A stretch of DNA of 18,838 nt from CAZRIE01 sp964600075 (GTDB lineage: Bacteria; Bacteroidota; Bacteroidia; Flavobacteriales; Flavobacteriaceae). Below are positions 1 through 7,968 of this stretch, piece after piece. The translations under genes and the position numbers were made by a program. The DNA lies in contig CAZRIE010000081.1 in NCBI GenBank assembly GCA_964600075.1, positions 1 through 18,838 of the forward strand, given 5' to 3'. The notes under the pieces are model-generated. The model was given only the letters and a program-made list of their open reading frames with translations, was not told the origin of the DNA and made no database searches. The stretch's first letter is position 1, and the number at the start of each line of letters is the position of its first letter.

Positions 1-1060
1 CTTTTGCCTCTTCATTGCCCCGCCTTTCTCCTTGAACTACTCTTTTGGCCTCGACGACTTTTGCGGCCTTAAATTCATAATTATGTCCTGAAAGGCGATT
101 TTTTTTCACGACTCTTTTCTGCGCCGCAACTGCTTCTCCTAGTCTTTTTTCTCGTTCGGTCTCTCTTTCGAATTTTTTTATTTCGACGCGTCTTTTCACC
201 TCTACTGCCATTTGAGCTTTTGCTTCTTCGTTAACCCGCTTTTCTTCTAGAGCAATTCTTTTGGTCTTGGCATCTTCTTCGATTTTATTATCTTCTTTCG
301 CTTTTTCTTTAAGCCTTTTCTCTTTTTTAATTCTTTTTTGAATTTCCACTTTGTTCCTTTGCCTCGTCTCCCTTTTAATCACTTTTTTGGGTTCAGTCTC
401 TTCTCTAGGTTTACTCTTTTCTTCGACCTTGGTTTTGGCTTCAGCTTCTTCTTTTTGGTTTTTCTTTTCGACTATAGAATTCACCTTTCTTTCTTCAAAA
501 AAATCAATCGCAATCTGTTCTCCCTTTTTAGTACTCATCGTTTTCACTTCATTTTTTTTACTAGGTTCTTCTTGATCAATTTTTTCTGTAAACGAAGTAA
601 TCTCTCTCTTAACATGCCCTATGACCTGCTTAAATGCCAGATCAGCTGTATTCCAATCACTTATTGGCTTTCCATCCTCGGGGAAAAAATGTAATTCATT
701 AAGATTAAAATTGTAATCGTCAAATTTAAAATCAGTATCCCATGGACAATCATCAAGTAGTATAGGTATGACTAAAGACTTGCTCTCTTTATATCGGTCA
801 ATGACCATTTTGAATTCATCTTGCTTGATAAATTCAGAATGCATGAAGTCATTACTTACCAGAAGAAGGAATATATCGGCTCTATTTAATGGTGATGCAA
901 TTTGCGGTTTCCATTGCTGCCCAGAGTAAATGGCGTCATTTTGCCAAATAGATATTTTGAAGTCCTTTTCCAGTGGTTTCAAATGAAGCAAAAGATAAAG
1001 CATAACATCCCTATCTTGCATGTTATAAACTGTGAATATATTTATCTTCCGGTCCATCAT
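1..1060 (-). CDS. TIR-domain protein with long charged Lys/Glu-rich tail, C-terminus cut by window edge
   Basis: The frame is open for 353 codons from an ATG at 1060-1058 (a second ATG follows at once) to the window edge. An in-frame stop lies 27-29 bases upstream of the start. Residues about 5-150 read as a bacterial TIR domain: the opening strand INIFTVYN, then FKISIWQND, GQQWKPQI, ADIFLLLVSNDF, and a helix containing Glu82 (motif IKQDEFKMV), which sits where NAD-cleaving TIR domains carry their catalytic Glu. The strand VIPILLDDCPW and the segment FFPEDGKPISDW follow, as in TIR domains of the TIR_2 type. From about residue 155 the protein is almost only K, E, R, A and V, with loose repeats of the EAKxxV/EEAK kind, predicted as a helical or coiled-coil stalk. 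No signal peptide is visible, so it should be cytoplasmic. The family includes NADase defence effectors and signalling scaffolds; which applies here is inference. The missing end could hold another domain. Confidence 0.85.
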   Translation of the reverse strand, partial: MMDRKINIFTVYNMQDRDVMLYLLLHLKPLEKDFKISIWQNDAIYSGQQWKPQIASPLNRADIFLLLVSNDFMHSEFIKQDEFKMVIDRYKESKSLVIPILLDDCPWDTDFKFDDYNFNLNELHFFPEDGKPISDWNTADLAFKQVIGHVKREITSFTEKIDQEEPSKKNEVKTMSTKKGEQIAIDFFEERKVNSIVEKKNQKEEAEAKTKVEEKSKPREETEPKKVIKRETRQRNKVEIQKRIKKEKRLKEKAKEDNKIEEDAKTKRIALEEKRVNEEAKAQMAVEVKRRVEIKKFERETEREKRLGEAVAAQKRVVKKNRLSGHNYEFKAAKVVEAKRVVQGERRGNEEAK

Positions 1061-1663
1061 TTTGACGAATTTTTCATTGACAATCTATTGATGGCATGTT
1101 TCTGATTAACGATTGTTTGAAGTTTTCCGTTGCTTTTTTTTTATTCACTCTAAAATAGAGAATAATGTTGTTATAGCTGAACATACAATTAAATTATTTC
1201 AAGTTTTTAATAGGTCTCTAATCATAGTAGTACTTCATTGGGAATTTTGTAAGAAATTGATTCTACAAGGATTAATAATCGCATAAATCGGAATTATTTG
1301 CCTCTTTTGCGAATTCCCCAACCCGTACATCTTTCCGCTAGTATAGAGCATTATTACTTGGGCACAGGTAACGAAACTTTTTTACAATAAATATGGGTCG
1401 GATATCCAGCATGAGACTCGCCAGTTAGATAACTACAAAATCGAAAAAAAGACTCCAATAAAGAATAAATACAGAGAATGTTTTCTCAAAATTTATTAAA
1501 AATCAATCACTAAATGCGCTTTCAAAAATGGCAGCACAGTACAGGATAATTACAGGTAGCTACTCTAATACTTTTGGAGACTTATGGAGATTATCCTTTA
1601 ATCAAGAGAAACAGCTCATACGAAAAACAAAATAAGTATCAGCATCCTAATGCGGATTAAATT
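1061..1663. other. Gene-free region between the TIR gene and the TonB-dependent protein
   Basis: No convincing gene is seen in these 600 bases. On the plus strand, 1528-1635 can encode 35 residues (starting MAAQYRIITGSYSNT, with LWRLSFN further on). These loosely resemble the first blade of a lactonase-type beta-propeller, so the stretch could be a gene relic, but it may be chance. A weak stem TTGTA/TACAA lies at 1247-1268. On the minus strand, GCATTAGGATGC (1642-1653) followed by a T-rich stretch is at most a weak terminator for the gene ending at 1664. Confidence 0.4.
1141..1165. repeat. Imperfect inverted repeat upstream of the TIR gene
   Basis: TTATTCACTCTA and TAGAGAATAA face each other around an AAA loop; the left arm carries two extra bases. 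It lies 81 bases upstream of the TIR start. No T-run follows on either strand, so it is not a normal terminator. It could be an operator for the TIR gene, but that is inference. Confidence 0.3.
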
Positions 1664-4114
1664 CTAATTCACCCTTCTTTTTTCTTCTTCGGCTCCGGTC
1701 TCCCTTTCACGCGCAGATTTAAGCTTACGGTTTCCAAAATTCCTGGAATAAGTGACCACGAAAGTTCGATTAAAGAAATCAACTGTATTTACGAAATTTA
1801 GATTTTGCTGAGGAAGATCGGCTGCAAAGGTCCATTTTAAGGAATCTAATAGATCATTTAATTTGAATCCCAGAGTGCCCCCTCCCCCACGAAATTTCTT
1901 TTGAATTCCCAAATTTATGCTATAAAATTCATCCAGAACAGCGGTGCCTACGATACTTGTAATGGATGGGCTATTGTAGTTTACGTTGATTTCGGCGCTA
2001 ATATTTTTTGGTAAGGTAAACGCCTGCGTGCTGTTGATATTGAATGTATTCTGTTCTAAGGTAAATAAATTCCCTTCCGTAGTGTTGGCAACTTTTGTGT
2101 TCAAATAAATAAAATTATTTTGCATTTTCCACCAGTTGGTAATTGTAATAGGCAAACCCAGGGTAAGCGAAAATATTTTTGTTTGATCTAAATTTGCCGC
2201 TCCATAAATCAATCTTTCATTTTCCTCATCAAATGTTGTTTGAAACCTTGAAATGGTTCCATCCTCCACCGAATACTGTGCTGAAAGTATGGTCGACAGG
2301 TAATTGAAGTCTAATTTAACCGAGTTAGAAATGGCGGGTTGGACGGCCGGATTCCCGGCAAAAAAAGTATTTGGGTCAATAAAAATAACAAAAGGTGCCA
2401 TATCATTAAAGGTAGGTCTTGTAATACGCCTTGAATAGGAAAAATTGAACCCCAAGCTATCGTTGAATTTATGGGATATATAAGCTGTGGGGAACAATTC
2501 ACCAAAAACCCGATCAACCACCTTTCCCTCTTTTTCGGAATTCAGCTGGGAATCGGTATGTTCATACCGCAACCCTACCTGCAGGCTGGTCTTATCGGTC
2601 AACGAATACTCCATACTTCCATAACCAGCAAGTATTTGTTCTTTTAGGTCACTTTTATCGGTAAGGGTAGGGTCTTCAACAAAATCTTCCCCTTGAAAAG
2701 TACCTACGACAACGTCATTTTCAAAATTGTTGACCGAAACTTTAAGTCCTGCACCTAACTTTATCTTATCGTTTAGACGCGTACTATAATCGGTTTTTCC
2801 GACGATGATGTTGATAGGTGTTATTTTATCACTGGTAGTCCGTTCTTCGCGCAAAAAGTTGTTGCTCCCATCAAAAAAACTGTTGATATAATTCGTTGGG
2901 TTTTCGATATTATAACTTAGATAGTCAAGGTCAAAACTTAAAAACTGGTCATCTTTAAAATTGTGTTTGAAGTTAAAATTGGACCCAAAATTTTGTAATT
3001 GGTTCCGCTCCGCAGTGAGCAGTTCGACAAAAGATTCTGCCATGCCGTCTATCGTCTCTTGGCTATCGCTCACGGCTTCCATGGTCCACTTATTGTCGTT
3101 ATACCAAAAAAGCAATCCGACCACCGTTTTATCGGACACTTGATAATCCAGTCCTGAGCGAATATTATGATTACGCCGAATAGGCGCCCTGTCAGAAACG
3201 GTTGACACCCTATTGGCGTTTCCGTTTTCATTGACAAAAGTTCTATCGAACTCAAAAGTTTGCCCTTGCTCGTTTCTCAAAAAGGAGTAATTACCAAAAA
3301 GATTTAATCTGTTTTTTCTATAGTTAAAGCTGATATTATCTGAAGTAGTATTGCCGTTACCTACTCCGACAGACAAGGAATAGGAGCCATTAAATCCCGC
3401 ATCAGTTTGTTCTTTCAACACTATGTTTATAAAACCCGCATTTCCTTCGGCATCAAAATTAGCGGGTGGTGTTGTAATAAGTTCTATAGTTTCAATATTA
3501 TTGGCACTCATACCCTCCAGCATCTGTACTAAACTTGATATGGGCATATAGCTTTGTTTACCATTGATCATTACAAAGACACCACTTTTCCCCACTAGGG
3601 AAATGGAATTATTCTGCCTGTCAACGATAACTCCCGGAGATCGTTCAAGAATCTCCAGTGCGGAGGATCCGGCAGAAAGTATACTGCTCGCTACGTTGAT
3701 GACCATACGGTCGATTTTTTGAACATATAGATTTTTCTTTGATACGACCACAACTTCATCTAGCTCAACGCCTTCAGAGAGAAAAATCGGAGGTAATATC
3801 AATTTTGAATTTTCATTAATATTCAATTGCTCGCTGAAGCTGGGCTTAAACCCAACCATGCTTACTGATATGATATACTTTCCCTGTGAAATACCCTCAA
3901 ACGAAAACCGTCCACTATCTTCTGTAATAGTTCCTTTGAACAATATGGAATCATTGGCTTTAAGCAATAAGACATTTGCAAACGATATTGGCACACCCGA
4001 ATCATCTTGAATAAGTCCGTTAATACTGTTTTGGGAAAAGGCAAATTGTGCTATAAATACCAAGAAGGTAAGCAAGTATAATCGTCTATTAAAACAAGTA
4101 GTCAATTGGCACAT
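1664..4114 (-). CDS. TonB-dependent outer-membrane beta-barrel protein with carboxypeptidase-regulatory-like domain
   Basis: This is an outer-membrane receptor-like barrel that likely takes up a ligand with energy from TonB; the substrate is unknown. I place the start at ATG 4114 (816 residues), because a normal signal peptide follows (hydrophobic LYLLTFLVFIAQFAFSQ). A GTG at 4129 would add five residues. Next come a carboxypeptidase-regulatory-like beta-sandwich (about residues 30-110, GLIQDDSGVPISFANV), a plug domain (about 120-240, with SALEILERSPGV and GFINIVLKEQ), and the barrel. The C-terminus, with a basic GNRKLKSARERETG stretch and then a Glu/Lys/Arg-rich end, is typical of the OMP_b-brl_3 group in Flavobacteriia. 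Length fits that family; SusC proteins are usually longer. No SusD-like partner is next to it, so it is probably not a polysaccharide-locus SusC. It is transcribed away from the alkaline phosphatase gene. Confidence 0.9.
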   Translation of the reverse strand: MCQLTTCFNRRLYLLTFLVFIAQFAFSQNSINGLIQDDSGVPISFANVLLLKANDSILFKGTITEDSGRFSFEGISQGKYIISVSMVGFKPSFSEQLNINENSKLILPPIFLSEGVELDEVVVVSKKNLYVQKIDRMVINVASSILSAGSSALEILERSPGVIVDRQNNSISLVGKSGVFVMINGKQSYMPISSLVQMLEGMSANNIETIELITTPPANFDAEGNAGFINIVLKEQTDAGFNGSYSLSVGVGNGNTTSDNISFNYRKNRLNLFGNYSFLRNEQGQTFEFDRTFVNENGNANRVSTVSDRAPIRRNHNIRSGLDYQVSDKTVVGLLFWYNDNKWTMEAVSDSQETIDGMAESFVELLTAERNQLQNFGSNFNFKHNFKDDQFLSFDLDYLSYNIENPTNYINSFFDGSNNFLREERTTSDKITPINIIVGKTDYSTRLNDKIKLGAGLKVSVNNFENDVVVGTFQGEDFVEDPTLTDKSDLKEQILAGYGSMEYSLTDKTSLQVGLRYEHTDSQLNSEKEGKVVDRVFGELFPTAYISHKFNDSLGFNFSYSRRITRPTFNDMAPFVIFIDPNTFFAGNPAVQPAISNSVKLDFNYLSTILSAQYSVEDGTISRFQTTFDEENERLIYGAANLDQTKIFSLTLGLPITITNWWKMQNNFIYLNTKVANTTEGNLFTLEQNTFNINSTQAFTLPKNISAEINVNYNSPSITSIVGTAVLDEFYSINLGIQKKFRGGGGTLGFKLNDLLDSLKWTFAADLPQQNLNFVNTVDFFNRTFVVTYSRNFGNRKLKSARERETGAEEEKRRVN

Positions 4115-4131
4115 AACTTGTATTGGCACAT
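4102..4131 (-). other. 10-bp direct repeat and overlapping 9-codon ORF at the start of the TonB-dependent protein
   Basis: On the minus strand ATGTGCCAAT occurs twice, 17 bases apart. The second copy holds the proposed start ATG (4114). The first copy opens a separate frame (MCQYKLCAN, stop TGA at 4104-4102) that overlaps the start of the main gene. It may be a small leader that affects initiation, or a chance duplication. Confidence 0.25.
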
Positions 4132-4188
4132 TTTACTTTTTCAGGTTTTTACTTTCTGCTATACATTCAGGGAAAAGCAGTACTTCCC

Positions 4189-4216
4189 CAAATTTATAGA
4201 TATGAAGTTAGCCAAA
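4189..4216 (-). promoter_or_regulatory. Candidate Bacteroidota-type promoter for the TonB-dependent protein
   Basis: The minus strand has TAAATTTG at 4196-4189, which fits the Bacteroidota -7 box TAnnTTTG. A TTTG lies upstream at 4216-4213 with a 16-base spacer, slightly short against the usual spacing. The -7 box is about 75 bases upstream of the ATG at 4114. The call rests on the motif match only. Confidence 0.4.
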
Positions 4217-4707
4217 TTAAGCGCTATACAAGGGGAAGGAAACGACCAATACAAGCAATAGTTATCCGAATGGCATGAATTTTTGTCCCAATACTATTGG
4301 TTTCTTATCAAAGTTTTTTAAAGCAAGGTAATTAGCGTATAAGTATGTCCTTTAGTGAGTTACAATTGTCGGGTTGAAAATGACTGTTTTTCTTGGAAAG
4401 TGTGTATTTAAATGCCGCGATATCTTATCTACCTATAGCCAGATTCACCGGAAATCTGAAATTTGCGTGGTTGAGTACACCAGTCTTAGATATCCTCCCA
4501 AAAGCATAGAAACTTAAGATGGGTACTCAAAAAAACATCGGCCTTTCAAGCTATTGTAATAGTATTCAATTCAGTTTCCAATCATTTTAGCCTTAAGCTA
4601 TTTAAGATAATTCAGTACCTTGTAAGAGTAGCCGCCAACGGATACATCAGACAAACGTAATATTCAAAACGACCACTGCAATTGGTTTTTAATACACACT
4701 AGATTAT
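4217..4707. other. Gene-free region between divergent genes
   Basis: This region separates the divergent TonB-dependent protein and alkaline phosphatase genes and should hold the phosphatase promoter. I found no clear TAnnTTTG box upstream of 4708, no coding frame and no strong hairpin. No recognisable RNA gene is seen. Confidence 0.4.
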
Positions 4708-5847
4708 ATGAAAATTAAAAGAATTATTTTGACTTGTAGCGTATTCATATTATTTGCCTGTAAGTCTAGAATTACAGGCATCGAAGATATTAAAGTAGCT
4801 AAAAATGTTATCCTTCTAATCAGCGACGGAACGGGATTATCACAAATATCTTCTGCATTTTACTTCAAAGAATCTTCTCCAAACTATGCGCGATTTAAGC
4901 ATATAGGACTAATAAAAACTTCATCCTCCAGAGAAGATGTCACTGATTCTGCCGCTGGAGCAACCGCTTTTGCATGTGGTGTTAAAACCTACAACGGCGC
5001 AATTGGAGTTTCGGATGATTCAACAGCGGTAGAAAATTTGGTGGAGATAGCTTCGTTGAAAAATATTAATACGGGAATGGTCGCCACTTCTTCAATAACC
5101 CATGCTACGCCAGCGAGTTTCTATGCACATACGCTTAATAGAGGGAACGCGGAGAAAATTGCCTCACACTTGGCAGAATCCGAAATAGATTTTTTCGCTG
5201 GTGGAGGGCTGGAGTTTTTTAACAAACGAAAAGATGGGCGAAATTTGTTACATACATTAAATGAAAAACAATTCACTATTGATACTACTTCATTAAATGA
5301 TTTTTCTACCATCAAGTCTAGCGAAAAGGCGGCATATTTATTGGCGAAAGATGCTATGCCTCCAGCTTCCGAGGGTAGAGGAGACTTTCTTTCTAAAGCA
5401 ACAGAACTGGCTATACAATTTTTAAGCAAAGACAATTCAGCGTTTTTTATAATGGCCGAAGGCTCTCAAATAGATTGGGGAGGCCATGAAAACAATGCAC
5501 CCTATCTAGTGTCTGAACTAATCGATTTTGATGATGCGGTGGGCAAAGCATTGGATTATGCCGAGAAAGAGGGCAATACATTGGTAATCGTCACATCTGA
5601 TCATGAAACAGGCGGCTTTACTTTGGCTGCAAAAAAGAAGAAAAATGAAGATGGCGAAGTGTATAGTGATTATAGTGAGATTGGTATGACCTTTTCTACT
5701 ACTGGTCATTCTGCTACTTTGATTCCTGTATTTGCTTATGGCCCTGGTTCCGAAGAGTTTATGGGGATTTACGAGAATACCAGTATTTTTGAAAAAATAT
5801 TGAAAGCAACAAAATGGGGAGGGCCAAACGAAGTTCTCGTAAAATAA
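4708..5847 (+). CDS. Alkaline phosphatase, PhoA superfamily, predicted lipoprotein
   Basis: The protein (379 residues) hydrolyses phosphate monoesters outside the cytoplasm. The N-terminus is a lipoprotein signal ending in LFAC, with Cys18 as the lipidated residue. The metal and catalytic motifs of the PhoA family are all present: Asp40 in LLISDGTG; nucleophile Ser81 in VTDSAAGATAFACG; THATPASFYAH (131-141); Glu251, Asp256 and His260 in EGSQIDWGGHEN; Asp298-His299 in TSDHETGG; and His334 in TTGHSATLIPVFAYG. It is shorter than Escherichia coli PhoA (471 residues) and close to the compact Bacteroidota forms. The ATG is right for the signal peptide. The gene is monocistronic as far as can be seen, since 193 bases separate it from the next gene. 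No Pho box was recognised. The exact substrate preference (monoester or diester) cannot be read from the sequence. Confidence 0.93.
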   Translation: MKIKRIILTCSVFILFACKSRITGIEDIKVAKNVILLISDGTGLSQISSAFYFKESSPNYARFKHIGLIKTSSSREDVTDSAAGATAFACGVKTYNGAIGVSDDSTAVENLVEIASLKNINTGMVATSSITHATPASFYAHTLNRGNAEKIASHLAESEIDFFAGGGLEFFNKRKDGRNLLHTLNEKQFTIDTTSLNDFSTIKSSEKAAYLLAKDAMPPASEGRGDFLSKATELAIQFLSKDNSAFFIMAEGSQIDWGGHENNAPYLVSELIDFDDAVGKALDYAEKEGNTLVIVTSDHETGGFTLAAKKKKNEDGEVYSDYSEIGMTFSTTGHSATLIPVFAYGPGSEEFMGIYENTSIFEKILKATKWGGPNEVLVK

Positions 5848-6040
5848 AAGTACCCTCAACAAAGTTACCAGTTATCTCTTTTTCTTTCTAGCCTTATTCA
5901 ATATTAAGAAAGACCGATAAAAACTGAATGATGATACGCAATTCTTCAAATGCACCCGATGTATCACAGGTGAAAAGTTTTGGTAATCAATAGAATAATG
6001 TTAAACTTATTATGAACACTTGCTAGCGTAAACTATATAT

Positions 6041-7267
6041 ATGAAACTTGATTTACAATTTGTACGTTCACAATTTCCTGCTTTTTCGGAACCTTCTTTG
6101 AAGGGGTGGGCTTTTTTTGAAAATGCCGGGGGTTCCTATCCTTGTACCCAGTTTATCGATCGACTGACGGACTTTTATATGAAGAACAAGGTGCAACCCT
6201 ATTATCCATATCCCGCTTCCCTGCTGGCCGGGGAAATCATGGATGCCTCCTATAAGCGAATGTCGGAATACCTGAACGTAGATGCTTCTGAAATTCATTT
6301 TGGTCCGTCTACCACCCTGAACGTTTATGTACTGGCAAATGCCATGCGACCTATGTGGAAGGACGGCGACGAGATCATCGTTTCATGTCAGGATCATGAA
6401 GCCAATGCGGGGGCATGGAGAAAATTAGCGGATCGCGGAATTAAAATTGTAGAGTGGCATGTAGATTCAGAAACTGGCCTATTGCATGTGAAGGATTTGG
6501 TAGGGTTGATTTCCGACCGAACCAAAATGGTAGCGTTTCCCCATTGTTCGAATGTGATCGGCCACATCAATCCTGTTAAGGAAATAAGCCGAATCGCACA
6601 CGAACATGGGGCACTCTGTATCGTAGACGGCGTGGCGTATGCCCCACATGGCTTTCCAGATCTAAGGGATTTGGGTGCAGATATTTATCTTTTTTCATTG
6701 TACAAGACCTTCGGCCCACATTTGGGATTCATGTTCGTGGGTAAAGAGCTGATAGGAAAGATGGAAAATCAATCCCATTTTTTCAAGGAGGGAATTACCA
6801 GAAACATTCTGACACCCTCAGGGCCAGATCACGCACAGATTGGGGCTGTACAAGGAATACTGGATTATTTTGATGCAGTCTATGAACATCATTTTGATGG
6901 TGACGCTACACCGGCCCAAAGAAATCGAGCCTTGAATGGCTTGTTTCAGGAGCATGAACGCCTACTTTTAGAACGATTGCTAGATGTTCTGAGATCTCGT
7001 GACGATGTGCAAATTGTAGGGCCCGATACCTCGGAAGATAGGGCGCCAACAGTTTCGATCATTCCAAAGAACAAAACCATTGATGAGGTGTATGCAACAC
7101 TTACCGAACACAAATTGATGTTAGGTAAGGGCGATTTTTATGCAGTGCGTCCTCTGATGGATATGGGCATCCCTAGACCTCCCGGGGTGTTGCGGATTTC
7201 TTTTTTGCATTACACCAGTATGAAGGAAGTCGATCAGTTAATTACGGGCTTAAGAGCTGCATTGTAA
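6041..7267 (+). CDS. Class V aminotransferase-fold PLP enzyme, cysteine-desulfurase-like but lacking the active-site Cys
   Basis: This is a 408-residue fold-type I PLP enzyme without a signal peptide, so cytoplasmic. Visible residues are His119 in SCQDHEANAGAW (stacks on PLP), Asp196 in CIVDGVAYAPHG (binds the pyridine nitrogen), Lys222 in FSLYKTFGPHLGF (Schiff base) and Arg385 in GVLRISFLHY (substrate carboxylate). In SufS/CsdA enzymes a Cys sits in the loop near residue 367; here that segment reads GKGDFYAVRP, with Tyr367. This pattern fits the cysteine-desulfurase-like VC1184 subfamily (TIGR01976), whose reaction is not well established. The gene lies 221 bases upstream of a molybdenum hydroxylase. 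Sulfuration of the molybdenum cofactor needs a related PLP domain in eukaryotes and a NifS-like protein in Rhodobacter, so a role there is possible, but without the Cys it would need another mechanism. A role in amino-acid metabolism is equally possible. Confidence 0.88.
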   Translation: MKLDLQFVRSQFPAFSEPSLKGWAFFENAGGSYPCTQFIDRLTDFYMKNKVQPYYPYPASLLAGEIMDASYKRMSEYLNVDASEIHFGPSTTLNVYVLANAMRPMWKDGDEIIVSCQDHEANAGAWRKLADRGIKIVEWHVDSETGLLHVKDLVGLISDRTKMVAFPHCSNVIGHINPVKEISRIAHEHGALCIVDGVAYAPHGFPDLRDLGADIYLFSLYKTFGPHLGFMFVGKELIGKMENQSHFFKEGITRNILTPSGPDHAQIGAVQGILDYFDAVYEHHFDGDATPAQRNRALNGLFQEHERLLLERLLDVLRSRDDVQIVGPDTSEDRAPTVSIIPKNKTIDEVYATLTEHKLMLGKGDFYAVRPLMDMGIPRPPGVLRISFLHYTSMKEVDQLITGLRAAL

Positions 7268-7367
7268 TATAAATAAGTTTGCTATACTACCGAATTCAAA
7301 AACTACCGATTTCCTATTGTAGCCTTACCCTTTTTATAGCCTTCCCTATAACTAGTACAGCTTAAAA

Positions 7368-7381
7368 TTAGAATTTTCTAA
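7368..7381. repeat. 14-bp palindrome upstream of the molybdenum hydroxylase genes
   Basis: TTAGAATTTTCTAA is a perfect palindrome about 110 bases before the small-subunit start. It could be a regulator binding site. In AT-rich DNA it may also be chance. No TAnnTTTG box was found between it and the gene. Confidence 0.25.
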
Positions 7382-7488
7382 ATTCAATGTAGTACGAGAC
7401 ACTTGAAGCGTATGTAAACGACTGTTTTTCTTTTATTCATTCTCATTTGATGACACTTTAATTATCTTAGAGGATAAACTCCCTTACA

Positions 7489-7968
7489 ATGCCTAAATAT
7501 ATTCTGAACATCAATAAGGCTCAAAATATTGTAGAGACAGACCCTGACACGCCTTTGTTGTATGTTTTAAGGGATTACCTCGAACTGAATGGGCCTAAGT
7601 TTGGGTGTGGGCTTTCGCAGTGCGGTTCTTGTACGGTATTGATAAATGGAAGTGCTAAAACTAGCTGTATGCTGCCGGTTTCGAGTATTGGGCAATCCGA
7701 AATCACGACCTTGGAGGGTCTGGAAGGAACTACCGGAAAACTACATGCGGTACAGGAAGCTTTTGTAAAGGAACAAGCCGCACAGTGCGGTTATTGCTTG
7801 AATGGCATGGTGATGGCAGCAGTAGGTTTGCTGAACAAAAACCCAAATCCGGACGAACTTGAGATAAAAAGCGCCCTGGAGATGAACTTATGCCGTTGTG
7901 GCGCCCACACCAGAATTGTGCGTGCCATTAAAATCGCTGCCAAAACCTATGAACTGCAACAACCATGA
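7489..7968 (+). CDS. Molybdenum hydroxylase small subunit, two [2Fe-2S] clusters (xanthine/aldehyde dehydrogenase family)
   Basis: The protein (159 residues) passes electrons from the molybdenum site. The N-terminal plant-type ferredoxin domain carries Cys40, Cys45 and Cys48 in GCGLSQCGSC and Cys60. The C-terminal helical domain carries Cys100 and Cys103 in QCGYC and Cys135 and Cys137 in LCRCG. This is the full set for two clusters. Length is normal for the IorA/CoxS/NdhS group. No signal peptide is present, so if the enzyme is exported this subunit must travel with the Tat-signalled large subunit, as known for related complexes. The stop overlaps the next start (ATGA, 7965-7968), which implies translational coupling. 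The physiological substrate cannot be told. Confidence 0.93.
   Translation: MPKYILNINKAQNIVETDPDTPLLYVLRDYLELNGPKFGCGLSQCGSCTVLINGSAKTSCMLPVSSIGQSEITTLEGLEGTTGKLHAVQEAFVKEQAAQCGYCLNGMVMAAVGLLNKNPNPDELEIKSALEMNLCRCGAHTRIVRAIKIAAKTYELQQP

Noticed and set aside
338..694. Plus-strand frame of 118 codons, rich in Phe and Leu
   Set aside because: It is the antisense of the Lys/Glu-rich tail of the TIR gene; the minus strand has a recognisable domain and is open for 353 codons.
1664..4114. SusC of a polysaccharide utilisation locus
   Set aside because: No SusD-like gene or glycoside hydrolase is adjacent and the C-terminus fits the OMP_b-brl_3 type instead.
5518..5862. Minus-strand frame of 114 codons
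   Set aside because: It lies antisense to the metal-binding motifs of the alkaline phosphatase and has no recognisable features.
6041..7267. True cysteine desulfurase (SufS/CsdA)
   Set aside because: The Cys-bearing loop is replaced by GDFYA with Tyr367, so classic desulfuration is not supported.
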